Shown: positions 41,313 through 52,307, numbered from the stretch's first letter. The stretch: 64,000 nucleotides of DNA from JACRCG01 sp964524835 (GCA_964524835.1 CAZGEG010000007.1:115252-179251); one strand, 5' to 3'. Numbers and translations: made by a program. Notes: generated by a model from the letters alone, not told the origin.

Positions 41313-41990
41313 ATGATTCGATTACCGGACGGAATACGGGCAGAAGCCGTTATCTTTGATTTTGACGGAGTTATTGTTGATACCGAACCGCTTCATTATG
41401 CTGCGTTTCAACGTGTTCTGGAACCTCTTGGACTTCATTTCACCTGGGAGGAATATGTAGAAACGTATATCGGTTTTGACGACAGGGATGCATTCAGGCA
41501 TGCCTTTTCCTTGAAAGGGAAAGCACTCGGCCGGGAAGAATTACACCGCCTGATTGAACAAAAAGCCGCGTTCTTCGAGGAAGTCATCGGAGCGGGCGTT
41601 CCTGCGTATCCGGGCGTGCTGGATCTGATTTTCCGCCTGCACGAGCACACATTTCCTCTGGCCATATGCAGCGGAGCGCTCAGGTCTGACATCGACCCTA
41701 TCCTGGCCATGCTCGGGATTTCGGACTGTTTCGACGTCATCGTAACCGCCGATGATGTCGCAGCGAGCAAGCCTGACCCGGAATGCTATCAGCTCGCCTT
41801 CCAGCGCCTGCACTCTGGTCACGGCTGCTCCTTTTCAAAGGAAGTGACGCTCGCCATAGAAGATACTCCTGCCGGGATATCCGCGGCCAAAGCGGCCGGT
41901 TTACTTGTGTGTGCCGTCACCAACAGCTATCCCGCCGACAGACTCGTTCAGGCGACATTTGTCACGGATTCGCTCACCATGCTTCTGTAA
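41313..41990 (+). CDS. HAD-superfamily sugar-phosphate phosphatase/phosphoglucomutase-like hydrolase
   Basis: 225 residues. The catalytic aspartates D16 and D18 lie in IFDFDGVIVDTEP, and the cap domain follows (residues about 28-95). CSGALRSD is motif II, ASKPDPECY the motif III lysine and AIEDTPAGISAAKAAG motif IV. This is the beta-phosphoglucomutase/CbbY/GS1 branch; the exact substrate cannot be read. It stands upstream of glyQ with about 150 bases between, so it may or may not be co-transcribed. Confidence 0.82.
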   Translation: MIRLPDGIRAEAVIFDFDGVIVDTEPLHYAAFQRVLEPLGLHFTWEEYVETYIGFDDRDAFRHAFSLKGKALGREELHRLIEQKAAFFEEVIGAGVPAYPGVLDLIFRLHEHTFPLAICSGALRSDIDPILAMLGISDCFDVIVTADDVAASKPDPECYQLAFQRLHSGHGCSFSKEVTLAIEDTPAGISAAKAAGLLVCAVTNSYPADRLVQATFVTDSLTMLL

Positions 41991-42142
41991 AAGACAATCC
42001 GCCGACGGACCAGCTCCTCCGGCTGCCATATCCGTTTTTTCAGATCAGCTCTTCACGACCTTGACCGAAGCCGCTATTCCTGCTAAAAGATACATTTCTT
42101 TGCTGCTCCAGACAATCACTCTCCCCATCCGGAGGTACACGC

Positions 42143-43020
<878 letters not shown>

Positions 43021-43021
<1 letters not shown>

Positions 43022-45084
43022 TGAACACCAGAGAACTGTTTCTTGAAATCGGCTGCGAAGAAATTCCGGCCGGATTTATTCCGCGCGCCACAGCTGAAAT
43101 GGAAGCGATCATCACCAGGGAGCTTGCAGTCGCCCGGCTCTCTTTCACCGAGATAAAAACGCTGGCGACGCCGCGACGCCTGGTGCTGGCAGTGAAGGGT
43201 ATTCCGGCTGTGCAGCCTGACGCCGAAATAACCGCCACCGGCCCGTCGATCAAGGCCGCCTATGACGCGGACGGCAAGCCGACCAGGGCCGCAGAAGGGT
43301 TTGCCCGCGGGCAGGGAGTCGATGTAGCCGCCCTCCGGACAATTACCACCGACAAGGGTGAGTACCTGTTCGTCAGCAAGCAGGAGGTCGGCCGCCCGAC
43401 CTACGAGATTCTGACGGAGCTGCTGCCGGGGTTGGTCGCGAATATCCCCTTCAAAAAATCGATGCGCTGGGGGGATCAGGAAGTACGCTTCGCCCGCCCG
43501 ATCCACTGGATCGTGGCGCTGTTCGACGGCACGGTTGTTCCATTTTCCTTCGGCACGATTGAAAGCGGCAAAATCTCGCGCGGACACCGCTTCATGGCCA
43601 ACACCACCTTTCCGGTGAGTGATTTCGCCGGCTACCTGGTTGATTGCGAACGGCATTTTGTCATCCCGGATCCGGAAAAACGCAAGGAGATCATCCGTCG
43701 GGAAACGCACCGTGTCGCCGCAGCCGCCGGCGGACGTCTGCTGCCCGATGAAGAGCTGCTGGAGCAGGTCACCTATCTGGTCGAATACCCGAGCGCCGTC
43801 CACGGCACCTTCTCCCCTGAATTCCTGAAGGTCCCCAAGGAGGTGCTGATTACTTCGATGCGCAGCCACCAGCGCTATTTTTCGATTGTTGATGCCGAAG
43901 GAAGGCTGCTCCCCGGCTTTATAACCATCAACAACACCCTTACCGAAGATCCCTCGGTCGTCGTCAAGGGAAACGAGCGGGTTCTGCGGGCACGTTTGTC
44001 CGATGCCCGGTTTTTCTTCGAGGAAGATCAGAAAGTACGTCTCGATGAGCGGGTGGAATCGCTCAAAAAGGTCGTCTACCAGCAGAAACTGGGAACATCC
44101 TTCGAGAAGATGGAGCGGTTCAGGTCGCTGGCCGAGGGGCTGGCCGAAGGGCTCAATCCGGCCGTCAAAATCCAGACTTCGCGGGCGGCCTGGCTCTGCA
44201 AGGCCGACCTGGTTTCCGCCATGGTGTGCGAATTCCCAGAAGTACAGGGGATCATGGGGCGCGAATACGCCCTGCTGGAAGGCGAAACGGCCGATGTTGC
44301 CAATGCCATCGCCGAGCATTACCTGCCGACCCAGGCGGGGGGAGAGCTCCCCGCATCGGACATCGGCGCCTTTGTATCGATCGCCGACAAAATGGATACG
44401 ATCAGCGGCTGTTTCGGGGTCGGGCTAATCCCGACCGGCGCCGCCGATCCGTATGCGCTCCGGCGGGCAACCATCGGCATCATCGCCATCATTCTCGACA
44501 AGGGACACCGACTGTCGCTCTGCAGTCTGGTAAACGACTCCCTCACGCTGCTGGCCGCAAAACTGAACCGACCGAAGGAACAGGTCGCAGGCGACGTACT
44601 GGAGTTTTTCCGCGCCCGCTTCATCAACTTGATGGGCACCTCGTTTCCCGCCGATGCGGTCGAGGCTGCCGTCGCTGCCGGATTTGATGACCTGGTCGAT
44701 GTCAGGGCACGCATCGCCGCGCTGGCGGAATTCAAGACCCATCCGGACTTTGAGCCGCTGACCGTGGCATTCAAGCGGGTCGGCAACATCATCAAGGAGG
44801 GTGTGGATGCTCCAGTCGACCCGGCCCTCTTCCAGGACGACGCCGAAGGTGCTTTGTACGAAGCGGTCCAGTCGGTAAAGAGCTCGTCTGACGGCCTGGT
44901 CTCCTCCGGCGCCTGGTTGGATGCACTGACCGAAATTGCCACGCTGCGCGGGCCGGTGGACCGTTTCTTCGACAAGGTCATGGTCATGGCCGACGATCCT
45001 CTGGTGCGGACAAACCGCCTGGCCCTCCTGACCACTATTGCCCGTTTGTTCGGTAGAATCGCCGATTTTTCCCGGATTGCGTAG
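43021..45084 (+). CDS. glyS: Glycyl-tRNA synthetase beta subunit
   Basis: 687 residues, full length. The N-terminus LFLEIGCEEIPAGFIPRA and LATPRRLVLAVKG, the RFARPIHWIVALFDG segment, and the HD-like region (DLVSAMVCEFPEVQGIMGR, YLPTQAGGELPAS) are typical of the subunit that binds and orients tRNA-Gly. A C-terminal anticodon-binding helical domain ends in NRLALLTTIARLFGRIADFSRI. Translationally coupled to glyQ. Confidence 0.97.
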
Positions 45085-45122
45085 ATAATCCGGGCCAGTT
45101 TGTCATATAAGGGAGTTCATGC

Positions 45123-46679
45123 ATGTCTTTTACCGTTCGTATCATCGCCGGCAACGCCCTCGGAATTATCCTGACCGTCGCCGCCATGGCGCTCTTCAAC
45201 CCCAAGGGTGAACTGCTCGTTTCAATCGCGATAGGGGCCGTGCTTTTGATCATCATGTCGACCCTGCTCGGACTGCTGAGCAGCAGCGCTTTCAAGCCGC
45301 TGGCCGGCATTGTGACTGCACTTGAGAAGGCGGCCTCAGGCGATCTCTCAGTGCGGGCCGACGTTACCGGCGGGGGTGAATTTGCCCGACTGGCCACCGC
45401 CTTCAATTCCATGATGGCCGACATGAACAAGGCGATGCGCCAGTTCTTTTCCGTTGCGGACACGGTGCGCGATTCGGTCGTGATGGTTCGCGCCACCACC
45501 GATGCCATGGCCTCTGCCGCCGAAGATGTCGCCATTCAGGCCAGCACCATCGCCACAGCCAGCGAGGAGATGTCGGCCACTTCCGGGGATATCGCCCGCA
45601 ACTGCCTGTATGCCGCCGAGAGCGCCCAGAAGGCGACCGAACAGACCCACAGCGGCTCCCAGCTTGTCCAGGGGAGCTCCCGCCTGATGGAAAACATCGC
45701 CCAGCGCGTCAACGTGTCGTCGCAAACGGTCGAGGGGTTAGGCCAGCGCTCCGATCAGATCGGCGCGATCGTCAATACCATTCAGGACATCGCCGACCAG
45801 ACCAATCTGCTGGCACTGAACGCCGCCATCGAAGCGGCGCGGGCCGGTGAACAGGGACGCGGGTTCGCGGTCGTTGCCGATGAGGTACGGGCCCTGGCGG
45901 AGCGCACCACCAAGGCGACAAAAGAGATTGCCGCGATGATCAAGGCGATCCAGAGTGAAACGCAGAGTGCCGTCAACTCCATGTCGGAAGGGGTCGATGA
46001 GGTCAAGCGGGGCACGGTTGAGACGACCCGTTCCGGTGAAGCGCTGGAAGATATCCTTAACAAGATCAATGAGCTGACGATGCAGATCAGCCAGGTTGCG
46101 ACCGCAGCCGAGGAGCAGACCGCCACGACACAGGAGATCACCAACAACATCCAGATGATCACCGATGTCGTCAACCGTAATGTGGAAAACTCGCGCAGCA
46201 CGACCCAGGCGACCACCACGCTGGCCCGGGAGGTTGACAACCTGCATGAACTGGTCGGGCATTTCCGCCTGTCAAAGGCGCTGGAATGGGACGCATCATT
46301 TGCCACCGGCGTTTCGAAGTATGATGAGCAGCACAAGGTCCTCTTCAACATGGTCAACGATCTGGCCGATGCGATGCAGCAGAAAAAGAGCAAGGAGGCG
46401 GTCGGGCGCGTATTGAACGGGCTTGCCGAATACACCGTCAACCACTTTGCCGCTGAGGAGCGCGACTTCGCACACACTCGCTACCCTGAAGAGGCCCAGC
46501 ACAAGGCGCTGCACAAGAAACTGCTGGACCAGGTCGTCGAGCTGATCGGGGCATTCAATGCCGGCAAGCCGCTCATAGCCCAGGACGTCATCAATTTTCT
46601 GCAGGACTGGCTGGTCAACCACATCAAGGGCACCGACAAGAAATACGGCCCGCACCTTAACAGGAACGGCATCAGATGA
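45123..46679 (+). CDS. Methyl-accepting chemotaxis protein fused to a C-terminal bacteriohemerythrin domain
   Basis: 518 residues. Two membrane helices near the start (about residues 5-22 and 28-52) are separated by only a few residues, so there is no periplasmic sensor domain. A HAMP-like region (about 53-105) and the chemoreceptor signalling domain follow; the hairpin tip contains DQTNLLALNAAIEAARAGEQ, about residue 225. Residues 386-518 are hemerythrin-like with the full di-iron ligand set: H404, H441, E445, H460, H464, H500 and D505. The likely role is cytoplasmic oxygen or redox sensing for aerotaxis. It overlaps hisH by 4 bases, although unrelated in function. Confidence 0.9.
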   Translation: MSFTVRIIAGNALGIILTVAAMALFNPKGELLVSIAIGAVLLIIMSTLLGLLSSSAFKPLAGIVTALEKAASGDLSVRADVTGGGEFARLATAFNSMMADMNKAMRQFFSVADTVRDSVVMVRATTDAMASAAEDVAIQASTIATASEEMSATSGDIARNCLYAAESAQKATEQTHSGSQLVQGSSRLMENIAQRVNVSSQTVEGLGQRSDQIGAIVNTIQDIADQTNLLALNAAIEAARAGEQGRGFAVVADEVRALAERTTKATKEIAAMIKAIQSETQSAVNSMSEGVDEVKRGTVETTRSGEALEDILNKINELTMQISQVATAAEEQTATTQEITNNIQMITDVVNRNVENSRSTTQATTTLAREVDNLHELVGHFRLSKALEWDASFATGVSKYDEQHKVLFNMVNDLADAMQQKKSKEAVGRVLNGLAEYTVNHFAAEERDFAHTRYPEEAQHKALHKKLLDQVVELIGAFNAGKPLIAQDVINFLQDWLVNHIKGTDKKYGPHLNRNGIR

Positions 46680-47299
46680 TCGCAATTATCGACTACGGCA
46701 TGGGCAACCTCCGCTCCGTACAGAAAGGATTTGAGAAGATCGGCAGCGAGGCGGTCGTTACCGACGATCCGCAGGTTATTCTCCGGGCCGACAGGGTCGT
46801 ATTGCCCGGCGTCGGCGCTTTTCGTGACTGCATGCACAATCTGGAACAGGGGGGGTTTGTCGAGCCGATCCTGAAGGTTATCGCGGAAGGCAGGCCGTTC
46901 CTGGGTATCTGCGTCGGCATGCAGCTGCTGTTCAGCGACAGCATTGAGTTCGGCCTGTACAGCGGACTGAACGTCATCCCCGGGCATGTCCTTCGATTTC
47001 CCGACCGGATGACGGTTGCGGACGAGAAGCTGAAAGTGCCGCAGATGGGGTGGAATCAGCTCCGCTTCAAACGCCGCCCGCCGGCCTTTGAGGGGATCGA
47101 AGAAGGCAGCAACGTCTATTTCGTACACTCGTATTACGTCAAGCCGGATGACAGCGGAGTAGTAGCAACTACGACCGACTACGGGATCGAGTTCTGTTCA
47201 TCGGTCTGGAAGGACAATGTAGTTGCGACCCAGTTTCACCCGGAAAAATCGCAGGCGATCGGCCTGCGGATACTGAAGAATTTTGCGGAGCTAAAATGA
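46676..47299 (+). CDS. hisH: Imidazole glycerol phosphate synthase, glutaminase subunit HisH
   Basis: 207 residues. The class I amidotransferase triad is C79 (LGICVGMQLL), H188 and E190 (TQFHPEKS). The N-terminus AIIDYGMGNLRSV is typical. It releases ammonia from glutamine and channels it to HisF, encoded two genes downstream. It overlaps both neighbours by 4 bases. Confidence 0.97.
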   Translation: MIAIIDYGMGNLRSVQKGFEKIGSEAVVTDDPQVILRADRVVLPGVGAFRDCMHNLEQGGFVEPILKVIAEGRPFLGICVGMQLLFSDSIEFGLYSGLNVIPGHVLRFPDRMTVADEKLKVPQMGWNQLRFKRRPPAFEGIEEGSNVYFVHSYYVKPDDSGVVATTTDYGIEFCSSVWKDNVVATQFHPEKSQAIGLRILKNFAELK

Positions 47300-48036
47300 T
47301 CGTAATTCCCGCCATAGACCTGAAAGAAGGAAAATGCGTCCGCCTGGAACAGGGGCTGATGGAAAAGGATACCGTGTTCAGCGACAATCCGGGCGCACAG
47401 GCGCGCGACTGGCAGGATCAGGGGGCCGAGCTGCTGCATATCGTGGACCTTGACGGCGCCTTTGCCGGCCGGCCGAAAAACAGGGGAGCCATCGAGGCGA
47501 TCCTGAAGGCCATCACCATTCCGGCCCAGTTGGGAGGAGGCATTCGCGACCTCGCCACCATCGAGGCATATCTGTCCCTGGGACTTTCGCGAGTCATCAT
47601 CGGCACGGGCGCCCAGCGGAACCCTGAACTGGTGCGCGAAGCATGTGCCCGGTTTCCGGGACGGATCGTGGTCGGTATCGACGCGAAAAACGGCATGGTA
47701 GCAGTCCAGGGGTGGGCCGAACTGACCGACGTTACCGCTGTCGACCTCGCCAAAAAGTTCGAGGGTTTCGGCGTCTCGGCCATCATCTACACCGACATCG
47801 CCCGGGACGGGATGCTGCAGGGGCCGAATCTTGAGGCCACCAGGGGTCTGGCCGAATCCATCTCCATCCCGGTCATCGCCTCGGGAGGTGTCTCGACCCT
47901 GAGGGACATCGAGAATCTGATGGCGATCGAATCGTCCGGCATATCCGGCGTCATCACCGGCAAGGCGGTGTACACCGGGGCGATCAGACTGGACGAAGCG
48001 ATCGCTCTCACGAAGGGACAGATCCGGAAATGCTGA
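47296..48036 (+). CDS. hisA: ProFAR isomerase HisA
   Basis: 246 residues, a (beta-alpha)8 barrel with the half-barrel repeat. The catalytic D8 (VIPAIDLKEGKCVRL) and its partner Asp in VVGIDAKNGMV are present, with phosphate-binding LGGGIRD and VIASGGVS loops. It isomerises ProFAR to PRFAR in histidine synthesis. Its start overlaps hisH by 4 bases and its end overlaps hisF by 7. Confidence 0.97.
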   Translation: MIVIPAIDLKEGKCVRLEQGLMEKDTVFSDNPGAQARDWQDQGAELLHIVDLDGAFAGRPKNRGAIEAILKAITIPAQLGGGIRDLATIEAYLSLGLSRVIIGTGAQRNPELVREACARFPGRIVVGIDAKNGMVAVQGWAELTDVTAVDLAKKFEGFGVSAIIYTDIARDGMLQGPNLEATRGLAESISIPVIASGGVSTLRDIENLMAIESSGISGVITGKAVYTGAIRLDEAIALTKGQIRKC

Positions 48037-48791
48037 CCAAACGCATCATACCCTGCCTGGATGTGAAAGGGGGTCGTGTCGTCAAAGGGGTCCAGTTCCT
48101 GGAGCTGCGCGACGCCGGCGACCCGGTCGAGATAGCCGAAATGTACGATCACCAGGGAGCCGATGAGCTTACCTTTCTGGACATCACCGCCTCCAGTGAT
48201 GACCGGGACATCATTATAGACGTAGTACAGAGGACCGCCGAGCGGGTATTCATGCCGCTGACCGTTGGCGGCGGCATCCGGACCGTTCAAGACATCCGCC
48301 GCCTGCTCAATGCCGGTGCTGATAAAACCTCCATCAACACCGCCGCGGTCGACAATCCTGATTTCGTTCGCGAAGCCGCCGAACGCTTCGGGTCCCAGTG
48401 CACGGTCGTGGCGATCGATGCCCGCCGGGTGCCGGGAGAAAAGCGGTGGCAGGTGTACACCCACGGCGGACGCACACCGACCGGTCTCGATGTTGTCGAA
48501 TGGGCGGCCAGGATGGAAGCGTACGGCTCCGGCGAGATTCTCCTGACCAGCATGGATTGCGACGGCACCAAGGACGGCTATGATCTGGAACTGACCCGTG
48601 CCGTAGTGGACGCGATTTCAATCCCGGTTATCGCCTCCGGAGGGGTCGGTAATCTGGAGCACCTCTACGACGGCTTTACCACCGCCGGGGCGAGCGCCTG
48701 TCTGGCCGCATCGATCTTCCACTACCGGGAGTACACCATCGGAGAGGCGAAGGAATACCTGCGGGACAGAGGGGTGGAGGTACGGTTATGA
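48030..48791 (+). CDS. hisF: Imidazole glycerol phosphate synthase, cyclase subunit HisF
   Basis: 253 residues. D11 (RIIPCLDVKGGRVVKG) and the second catalytic Asp (TVVAIDARRV) are present, with the LTVGGGIR and VIASGGVGNLEHL phosphate sites. It uses ammonia from HisH to convert PRFAR to imidazole glycerol phosphate and AICAR. Overlaps hisA and hisE. Confidence 0.97.
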   Translation: MLTKRIIPCLDVKGGRVVKGVQFLELRDAGDPVEIAEMYDHQGADELTFLDITASSDDRDIIIDVVQRTAERVFMPLTVGGGIRTVQDIRRLLNAGADKTSINTAAVDNPDFVREAAERFGSQCTVVAIDARRVPGEKRWQVYTHGGRTPTGLDVVEWAARMEAYGSGEILLTSMDCDGTKDGYDLELTRAVVDAISIPVIASGGVGNLEHLYDGFTTAGASACLAASIFHYREYTIGEAKEYLRDRGVEVRL

Positions 48792-49126
48792 CGAACAGCA
48801 ATGACATCCTTCAGGACGTCTATCAGGTCATACTCGACCGCAAGGACAATCCGACCGACAGCTCCTATACCGCGTCTCTCATGAGGGGTGGGATCGACAA
48901 GATTCTCAAGAAAGTCGGCGAGGAAGCAACTGAAGTTGTCATTGCCGCCAAAGGAGGGGCGCGTGAAGAAATTGTCTATGAGACGGCCGATCTGGTCTTT
49001 CATCTGCTTGTGCTGCTCGGGCATCAGAATATCCCTCCCGATGAAGTTTACAGCGAGCTGCGCCGGAGATTCGGCATCTCGGGAATTGTCGAGAAAGCGG
49101 CCCGTTCCGTGCCTCCTGTTCCCTGA
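48788..49126 (+). CDS. hisE: Phosphoribosyl-ATP pyrophosphohydrolase HisE
   Basis: 112 residues, the usual length for a stand-alone HisE. The MazG-like all-alpha fold is shown by DSSYTASLMRGGIDKILKKV, EEATEVVIAAKG and ETADLVFHLLVLLG, containing the Mg-binding Glu/Asp residues. It hydrolyses PR-ATP to PR-AMP. Last of four overlapping his genes; hisI is not in the window. Confidence 0.95.
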   Translation: MTNSNDILQDVYQVILDRKDNPTDSSYTASLMRGGIDKILKKVGEEATEVVIAAKGGAREEIVYETADLVFHLLVLLGHQNIPPDEVYSELRRRFGISGIVEKAARSVPPVP

Positions 49127-49147
49127 CCTGCTCCATGAATTTGTTTA

Positions 49148-49175
49148 TTGACAATGGTACGCGGTGTGCTATTGT
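49148..49175 (+). promoter_or_regulatory. Sigma-70 promoter of the rpsU operon
   Basis: TTGACA (49148-49153, full consensus) and TATTGT (49170-49175) have a 16-base spacer, placed about 75 bases before rpsU and just after hisE. Confidence 0.6.
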
Positions 49176-49249
49176 GAACAACTATCGATTTTTCTATCAA
49201 TGACATCATATTAATTTTCACAATTTCAAAAGGACGGGGGTGATTTTAC

Positions 49250-49447
49250 ATGCCGGGAGTAAAAATAAAGGACAGCGAGCCGTTTGAAATGGCACTGAAG
49301 AAGTTCAAGAAACAGTGCGAAAAAGCGGGGATCCTCTCTGAAGTCCGCAAACGTGAGCACTTCGAGAAGCCAAGCATCAAACGGAAGAAAAAGGCAATCG
49401 CTGCACGCAAGCGCGCCCTCAAGAAACAGCGTAAAATGATCGACTAG
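49250..49447 (+). CDS. rpsU: Ribosomal protein S21
   Basis: 65 residues, strongly basic. EPFEMALKKFKKQCEKAGIL, EVRKREHFEKPSIKRKKK and AARKRALKKQRK are the S21 signature. An AAAAGGACGGGGG ribosome site lies upstream. It is the first gene of the rpsU-dnaG-rpoD macromolecular synthesis block, here expanded by yqeY and cvpA. Confidence 0.97.
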   Translation: MPGVKIKDSEPFEMALKKFKKQCEKAGILSEVRKREHFEKPSIKRKKKAIAARKRALKKQRKMID

Positions 49448-49479
49448 TATTCCGTCTGACGGGGTCAGGAACAGACTGC

Positions 49480-49923
49480 ATGACACTGAAAGAACAGCTT
49501 AACGATGCGATGAAAGCAGCCATGAAGGCGCGGGATAACCTGCGCCTTTCGGCTGTCCGCATGGTGCGTGCGGCAATTACGAATCGCGAAATTGAAACCC
49601 GTACGGAACTTGACGACCGGGCGGTGGTCGATGTCATCTCAACCCTGGCCAAGCAGCGCCGGGAATCCATCCGGATGTATCGGGACGGCAACCGGGATGA
49701 ACTGGCTGAAAAGGAGGAACTGGAACTGGCTGTACTGCTCGGGTTCCTGCCGCTCCAGCTGAGTCCGGCCGATATTGACGCGCTTGTCGGTCAGGCCATC
49801 CTGGACCTGGAAGCACATGGCGCCAAGGATATGGGACGGGTTATGAAGGCGGTGACTCCACTTACCGCAGGCAAGGCTGATGGCAAAGTCGTAAGCGATG
49901 CTGTCAGGAGGCTGCTTGCGTGA
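49480..49923 (+). CDS. YqeY/GatB-YqeY family protein
   Basis: 147 residues, full length. TLKEQLNDAMKAAMKARDNL, SAVRMVRAAITNREI, GFLPLQLSP and DMGRVMKAVTPLTAGKADGK are typical of the YqeY family. The family shares the C-terminal helical domain of the GatB amidotransferase subunit and may bind tRNA; its role is not settled. It lies 32 bases after rpsU, the usual place in Gram-negative and Gram-positive genomes. Confidence 0.92.
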   Translation: MTLKEQLNDAMKAAMKARDNLRLSAVRMVRAAITNREIETRTELDDRAVVDVISTLAKQRRESIRMYRDGNRDELAEKEELELAVLLGFLPLQLSPADIDALVGQAILDLEAHGAKDMGRVMKAVTPLTAGKADGKVVSDAVRRLLA

Positions 49924-50016
49924 ACAGCTGCCTCCGAGTCAGGAACGTTCCGGCTCTAATTCGCATCCCAGCTCTGAATCGGAGTTAAAACCGGGGTTTA
50001 AGAAGCACACCGTCAC

Positions 50017-50046
50017 GGGGCTTTCATTGAGATGGCCCCTTCTTTG
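50017..50046 (+). terminator. Weak terminator-like hairpin after yqeY
   Basis: GGGGC (50017-50021) pairs with GCCCC (50035-50039) with an inner CAT/ATG pairing, followed by TTCTTT. The stem is short and the T-run imperfect, so it may only attenuate transcription into cvpA-dnaG-rpoD. Confidence 0.4.
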
Positions 50047-50067
50047 TACATCGGTCCCGTCGCCACA

Positions 50068-50559
50068 ATGAACCTTATTGACATCATCATTTTATCCGTT
50101 CTCTGCTTCTTTGCCCTCAAGGGGCTGGTACGGGGACTTGTCAATGAGGCATCCTCCCTTGCAGGCCTTCTTCTGGGAGGATGGCTGGCGTACCGGTATC
50201 ATCCGTTGCTCGCAGTACCGATAAAAAGCGCGCTTCATCTGCCTGTACATCTGTCCTCGTTCCTTGCTTTTATCATCATACTGCTGGTTACCGGAATCTG
50301 TGCCCATATCATCGGCAATGTCATAACCGCAGCCCTGCGCCTTGTGATGCTGGGCAGCCTGAACCGGCTCGGCGGACTGCTTATCGGTGTCGCCGAGGGT
50401 GCATTGCTGCTCTGCATGGTATTCAGCATTGCCGCATCGGGATTCATGCCGGAACAGATACGGAGCAAAATCCGTTCGTCCGGGTCCGCGAATCTGCTGG
50501 CCCAGGCCGGAGACAGTTTTCTCTCGGAATGGCGTAATGCCAATGGTCAGAAGAAATGA
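50068..50559 (+). CDS. cvpA: CvpA family membrane protein
   Basis: 163 residues from the ATG at 50068, where the family N-terminus (NLIDIIILSVLCFFALKGLVRG) begins; an in-frame ATG at 50032 falls inside a hairpin. Four membrane helices are predicted (about residues 5-22, 28-46, 62-82, 100-122). CvpA was first linked to colicin V production; the family is also implicated in envelope stress tolerance. It overlaps dnaG by 4 bases. Confidence 0.85.
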   Translation: MNLIDIIILSVLCFFALKGLVRGLVNEASSLAGLLLGGWLAYRYHPLLAVPIKSALHLPVHLSSFLAFIIILLVTGICAHIIGNVITAALRLVMLGSLNRLGGLLIGVAEGALLLCMVFSIAASGFMPEQIRSKIRSSGSANLLAQAGDSFLSEWRNANGQKK

Positions 50560-52307
50560 TACCGGAAGAGAAGGTACGCGAGGTTGCGGAGAGGCTGTCG
50601 ATTGTTGAGGTTGTCTCGGATTATGTATCGCTGCGGCGGGCCGGCGGCAACTATCTTGGCCTTTGCCCGTTTCATGCCGAAAAAACTCCGTCATTCAATG
50701 TAAATCCGGCGCGGGAGATTTTTCACTGCTTCGGTTGCGGTGCCGGCGGCAACGCCTTCTCTTTTGTCATGAAGATCGAGGGTGTCAGCTTTCCCGAAGC
50801 GGTTAAACTGCTTGCCAGAAAGAGCGGGATCGAAATAGAGGAGCGGCAGCTCACCCCGTCCGAGAAAAAGTCACAGGACGAGCATGTACAGTTTCTGCGG
50901 ATCAATGACCTGACGGCTTCTTACTATCGCTCAGTACTGCTGAACGGGCAGGAGGGGGAACCGGCCCGGCTGTACCTGTCCAATCGCTCGGTCGGGCCGG
51001 ATATCTCCGAGGCCTACCGGCTCGGTTTTGCACCAGACCGGCGCGACGGCCTAGCCAGGCATCTCAAGAACAACGGCGTTGAACTGGAAAGTGCGCTTAA
51101 ACTCGGGGTGGTCCGTAAATCCGATGCCGGATGGTACGACCTTTTCCGCAACCGCCTGATCTTCCCGATCCGTGATGCGCGCGGTCAGGTTATTGCTTTT
51201 GCCGGACGGGTACTGGATGCGGCTCTGCCGAAATATATCAACTCTCCCGAATCACCGCTCTACCACAAGAGCTCCGTGCTTTTCGGGCTTGACATGGCAC
51301 TGCCGTCCGTCAGAACCGGTAATTCCGTTATCATCGTTGAAGGGTACTTCGACCACCTGGCATTGTACCGGGCCGGAGTGCAGAATGTTGTCGCCACCTG
51401 CGGAACGGCTCTGACCGGCATCCACGCCGGGCTGATCAAGCGCCACGCGGAGCGGGTCTACACCCTGTTCGACAGCGACAATGCGGGAAAAAAAGCCACC
51501 ATCCGGTCGATGGAACTTTTTCTCGAGCAGCGCATCCCGGCGTATGTCATTTCATTACCAGCCGGAGATGATCCGGACAGCTTTCTGGCCGCACATTCAA
51601 GCGCGGATTTTACTGCGCTGCGTGACAAGGCGCGGCCGGCTTTTGAATATTTTGTCCGCACCCTGCTGGCGGAAACGCCTCCCGACAGCGTTGACAGCAA
51701 AGTCAGGGTGATCGATGAGATTGTTCCCCGTTTCCGTAAGATTGCCGATTCGGTTGAACGGGATTTATACGAGAAGGAGATTTGCCGGCTGCTGGGGATA
51801 ACGGCCCATGCTTTCCGCAAACGGATGGGCGGAGGGAATCTCAAGCAGCAGCCCCCCCCGGAACTCCGGAACACGACCACGCAACCGGGTGACAATGTCC
51901 AGGACACCCTGCTGGCGCTGCTGCTGAATTATCCCGATGCCCGGGATGAAATAGTACGGGTTGGCCTTGAAACTGTCTTCAGGGATGACTATCTTGAACT
52001 TGCCGGTCTGATTCTTGAGCGTCTGTCAGGTTCAGACGACAGCCAGCTGCTGATCCGGCTTGCGGAAACGCTTGAGAAACCGGAGCAGAAAACACTCTTT
52101 TCCCGGATACTGGTTTCAGACGGGTATCTGGCAGATATCGAATGGCGGGCCGTTCTCGATCAGTGCACCAGAAGCCATGAAAAAAAGCAGCTCGGTTCGA
52201 TCAAGGACATCGCCGCCCGACTGGCGGTGCTTGACCCGGGCTGCGATGAATACGGAGAGCTGCTGAAGCTGGCTGACACACTGCGCACACGGAAATCAAA
52301 ACTGTAA
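50556..52307 (+). CDS. dnaG: DNA primase
   Basis: 583 residues. The N-terminal CHC2 zinc site has C37, H40, C58 and C61 (LCPFHAEKTPSF, FHCFGCGAGG). The TOPRIM domain follows (SVIIVEGYFDHLALYRAG, TLFDSDNAGKKA; residues about 250-340). A C-terminal helicase-interacting region is present but divergent. It makes RNA primers for replication forks. The start overlaps the cvpA stop. Confidence 0.97.
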   Translation: MIPEEKVREVAERLSIVEVVSDYVSLRRAGGNYLGLCPFHAEKTPSFNVNPAREIFHCFGCGAGGNAFSFVMKIEGVSFPEAVKLLARKSGIEIEERQLTPSEKKSQDEHVQFLRINDLTASYYRSVLLNGQEGEPARLYLSNRSVGPDISEAYRLGFAPDRRDGLARHLKNNGVELESALKLGVVRKSDAGWYDLFRNRLIFPIRDARGQVIAFAGRVLDAALPKYINSPESPLYHKSSVLFGLDMALPSVRTGNSVIIVEGYFDHLALYRAGVQNVVATCGTALTGIHAGLIKRHAERVYTLFDSDNAGKKATIRSMELFLEQRIPAYVISLPAGDDPDSFLAAHSSADFTALRDKARPAFEYFVRTLLAETPPDSVDSKVRVIDEIVPRFRKIADSVERDLYEKEICRLLGITAHAFRKRMGGGNLKQQPPPELRNTTTQPGDNVQDTLLALLLNYPDARDEIVRVGLETVFRDDYLELAGLILERLSGSDDSQLLIRLAETLEKPEQKTLFSRILVSDGYLADIEWRAVLDQCTRSHEKKQLGSIKDIAARLAVLDPGCDEYGELLKLADTLRTRKSKL

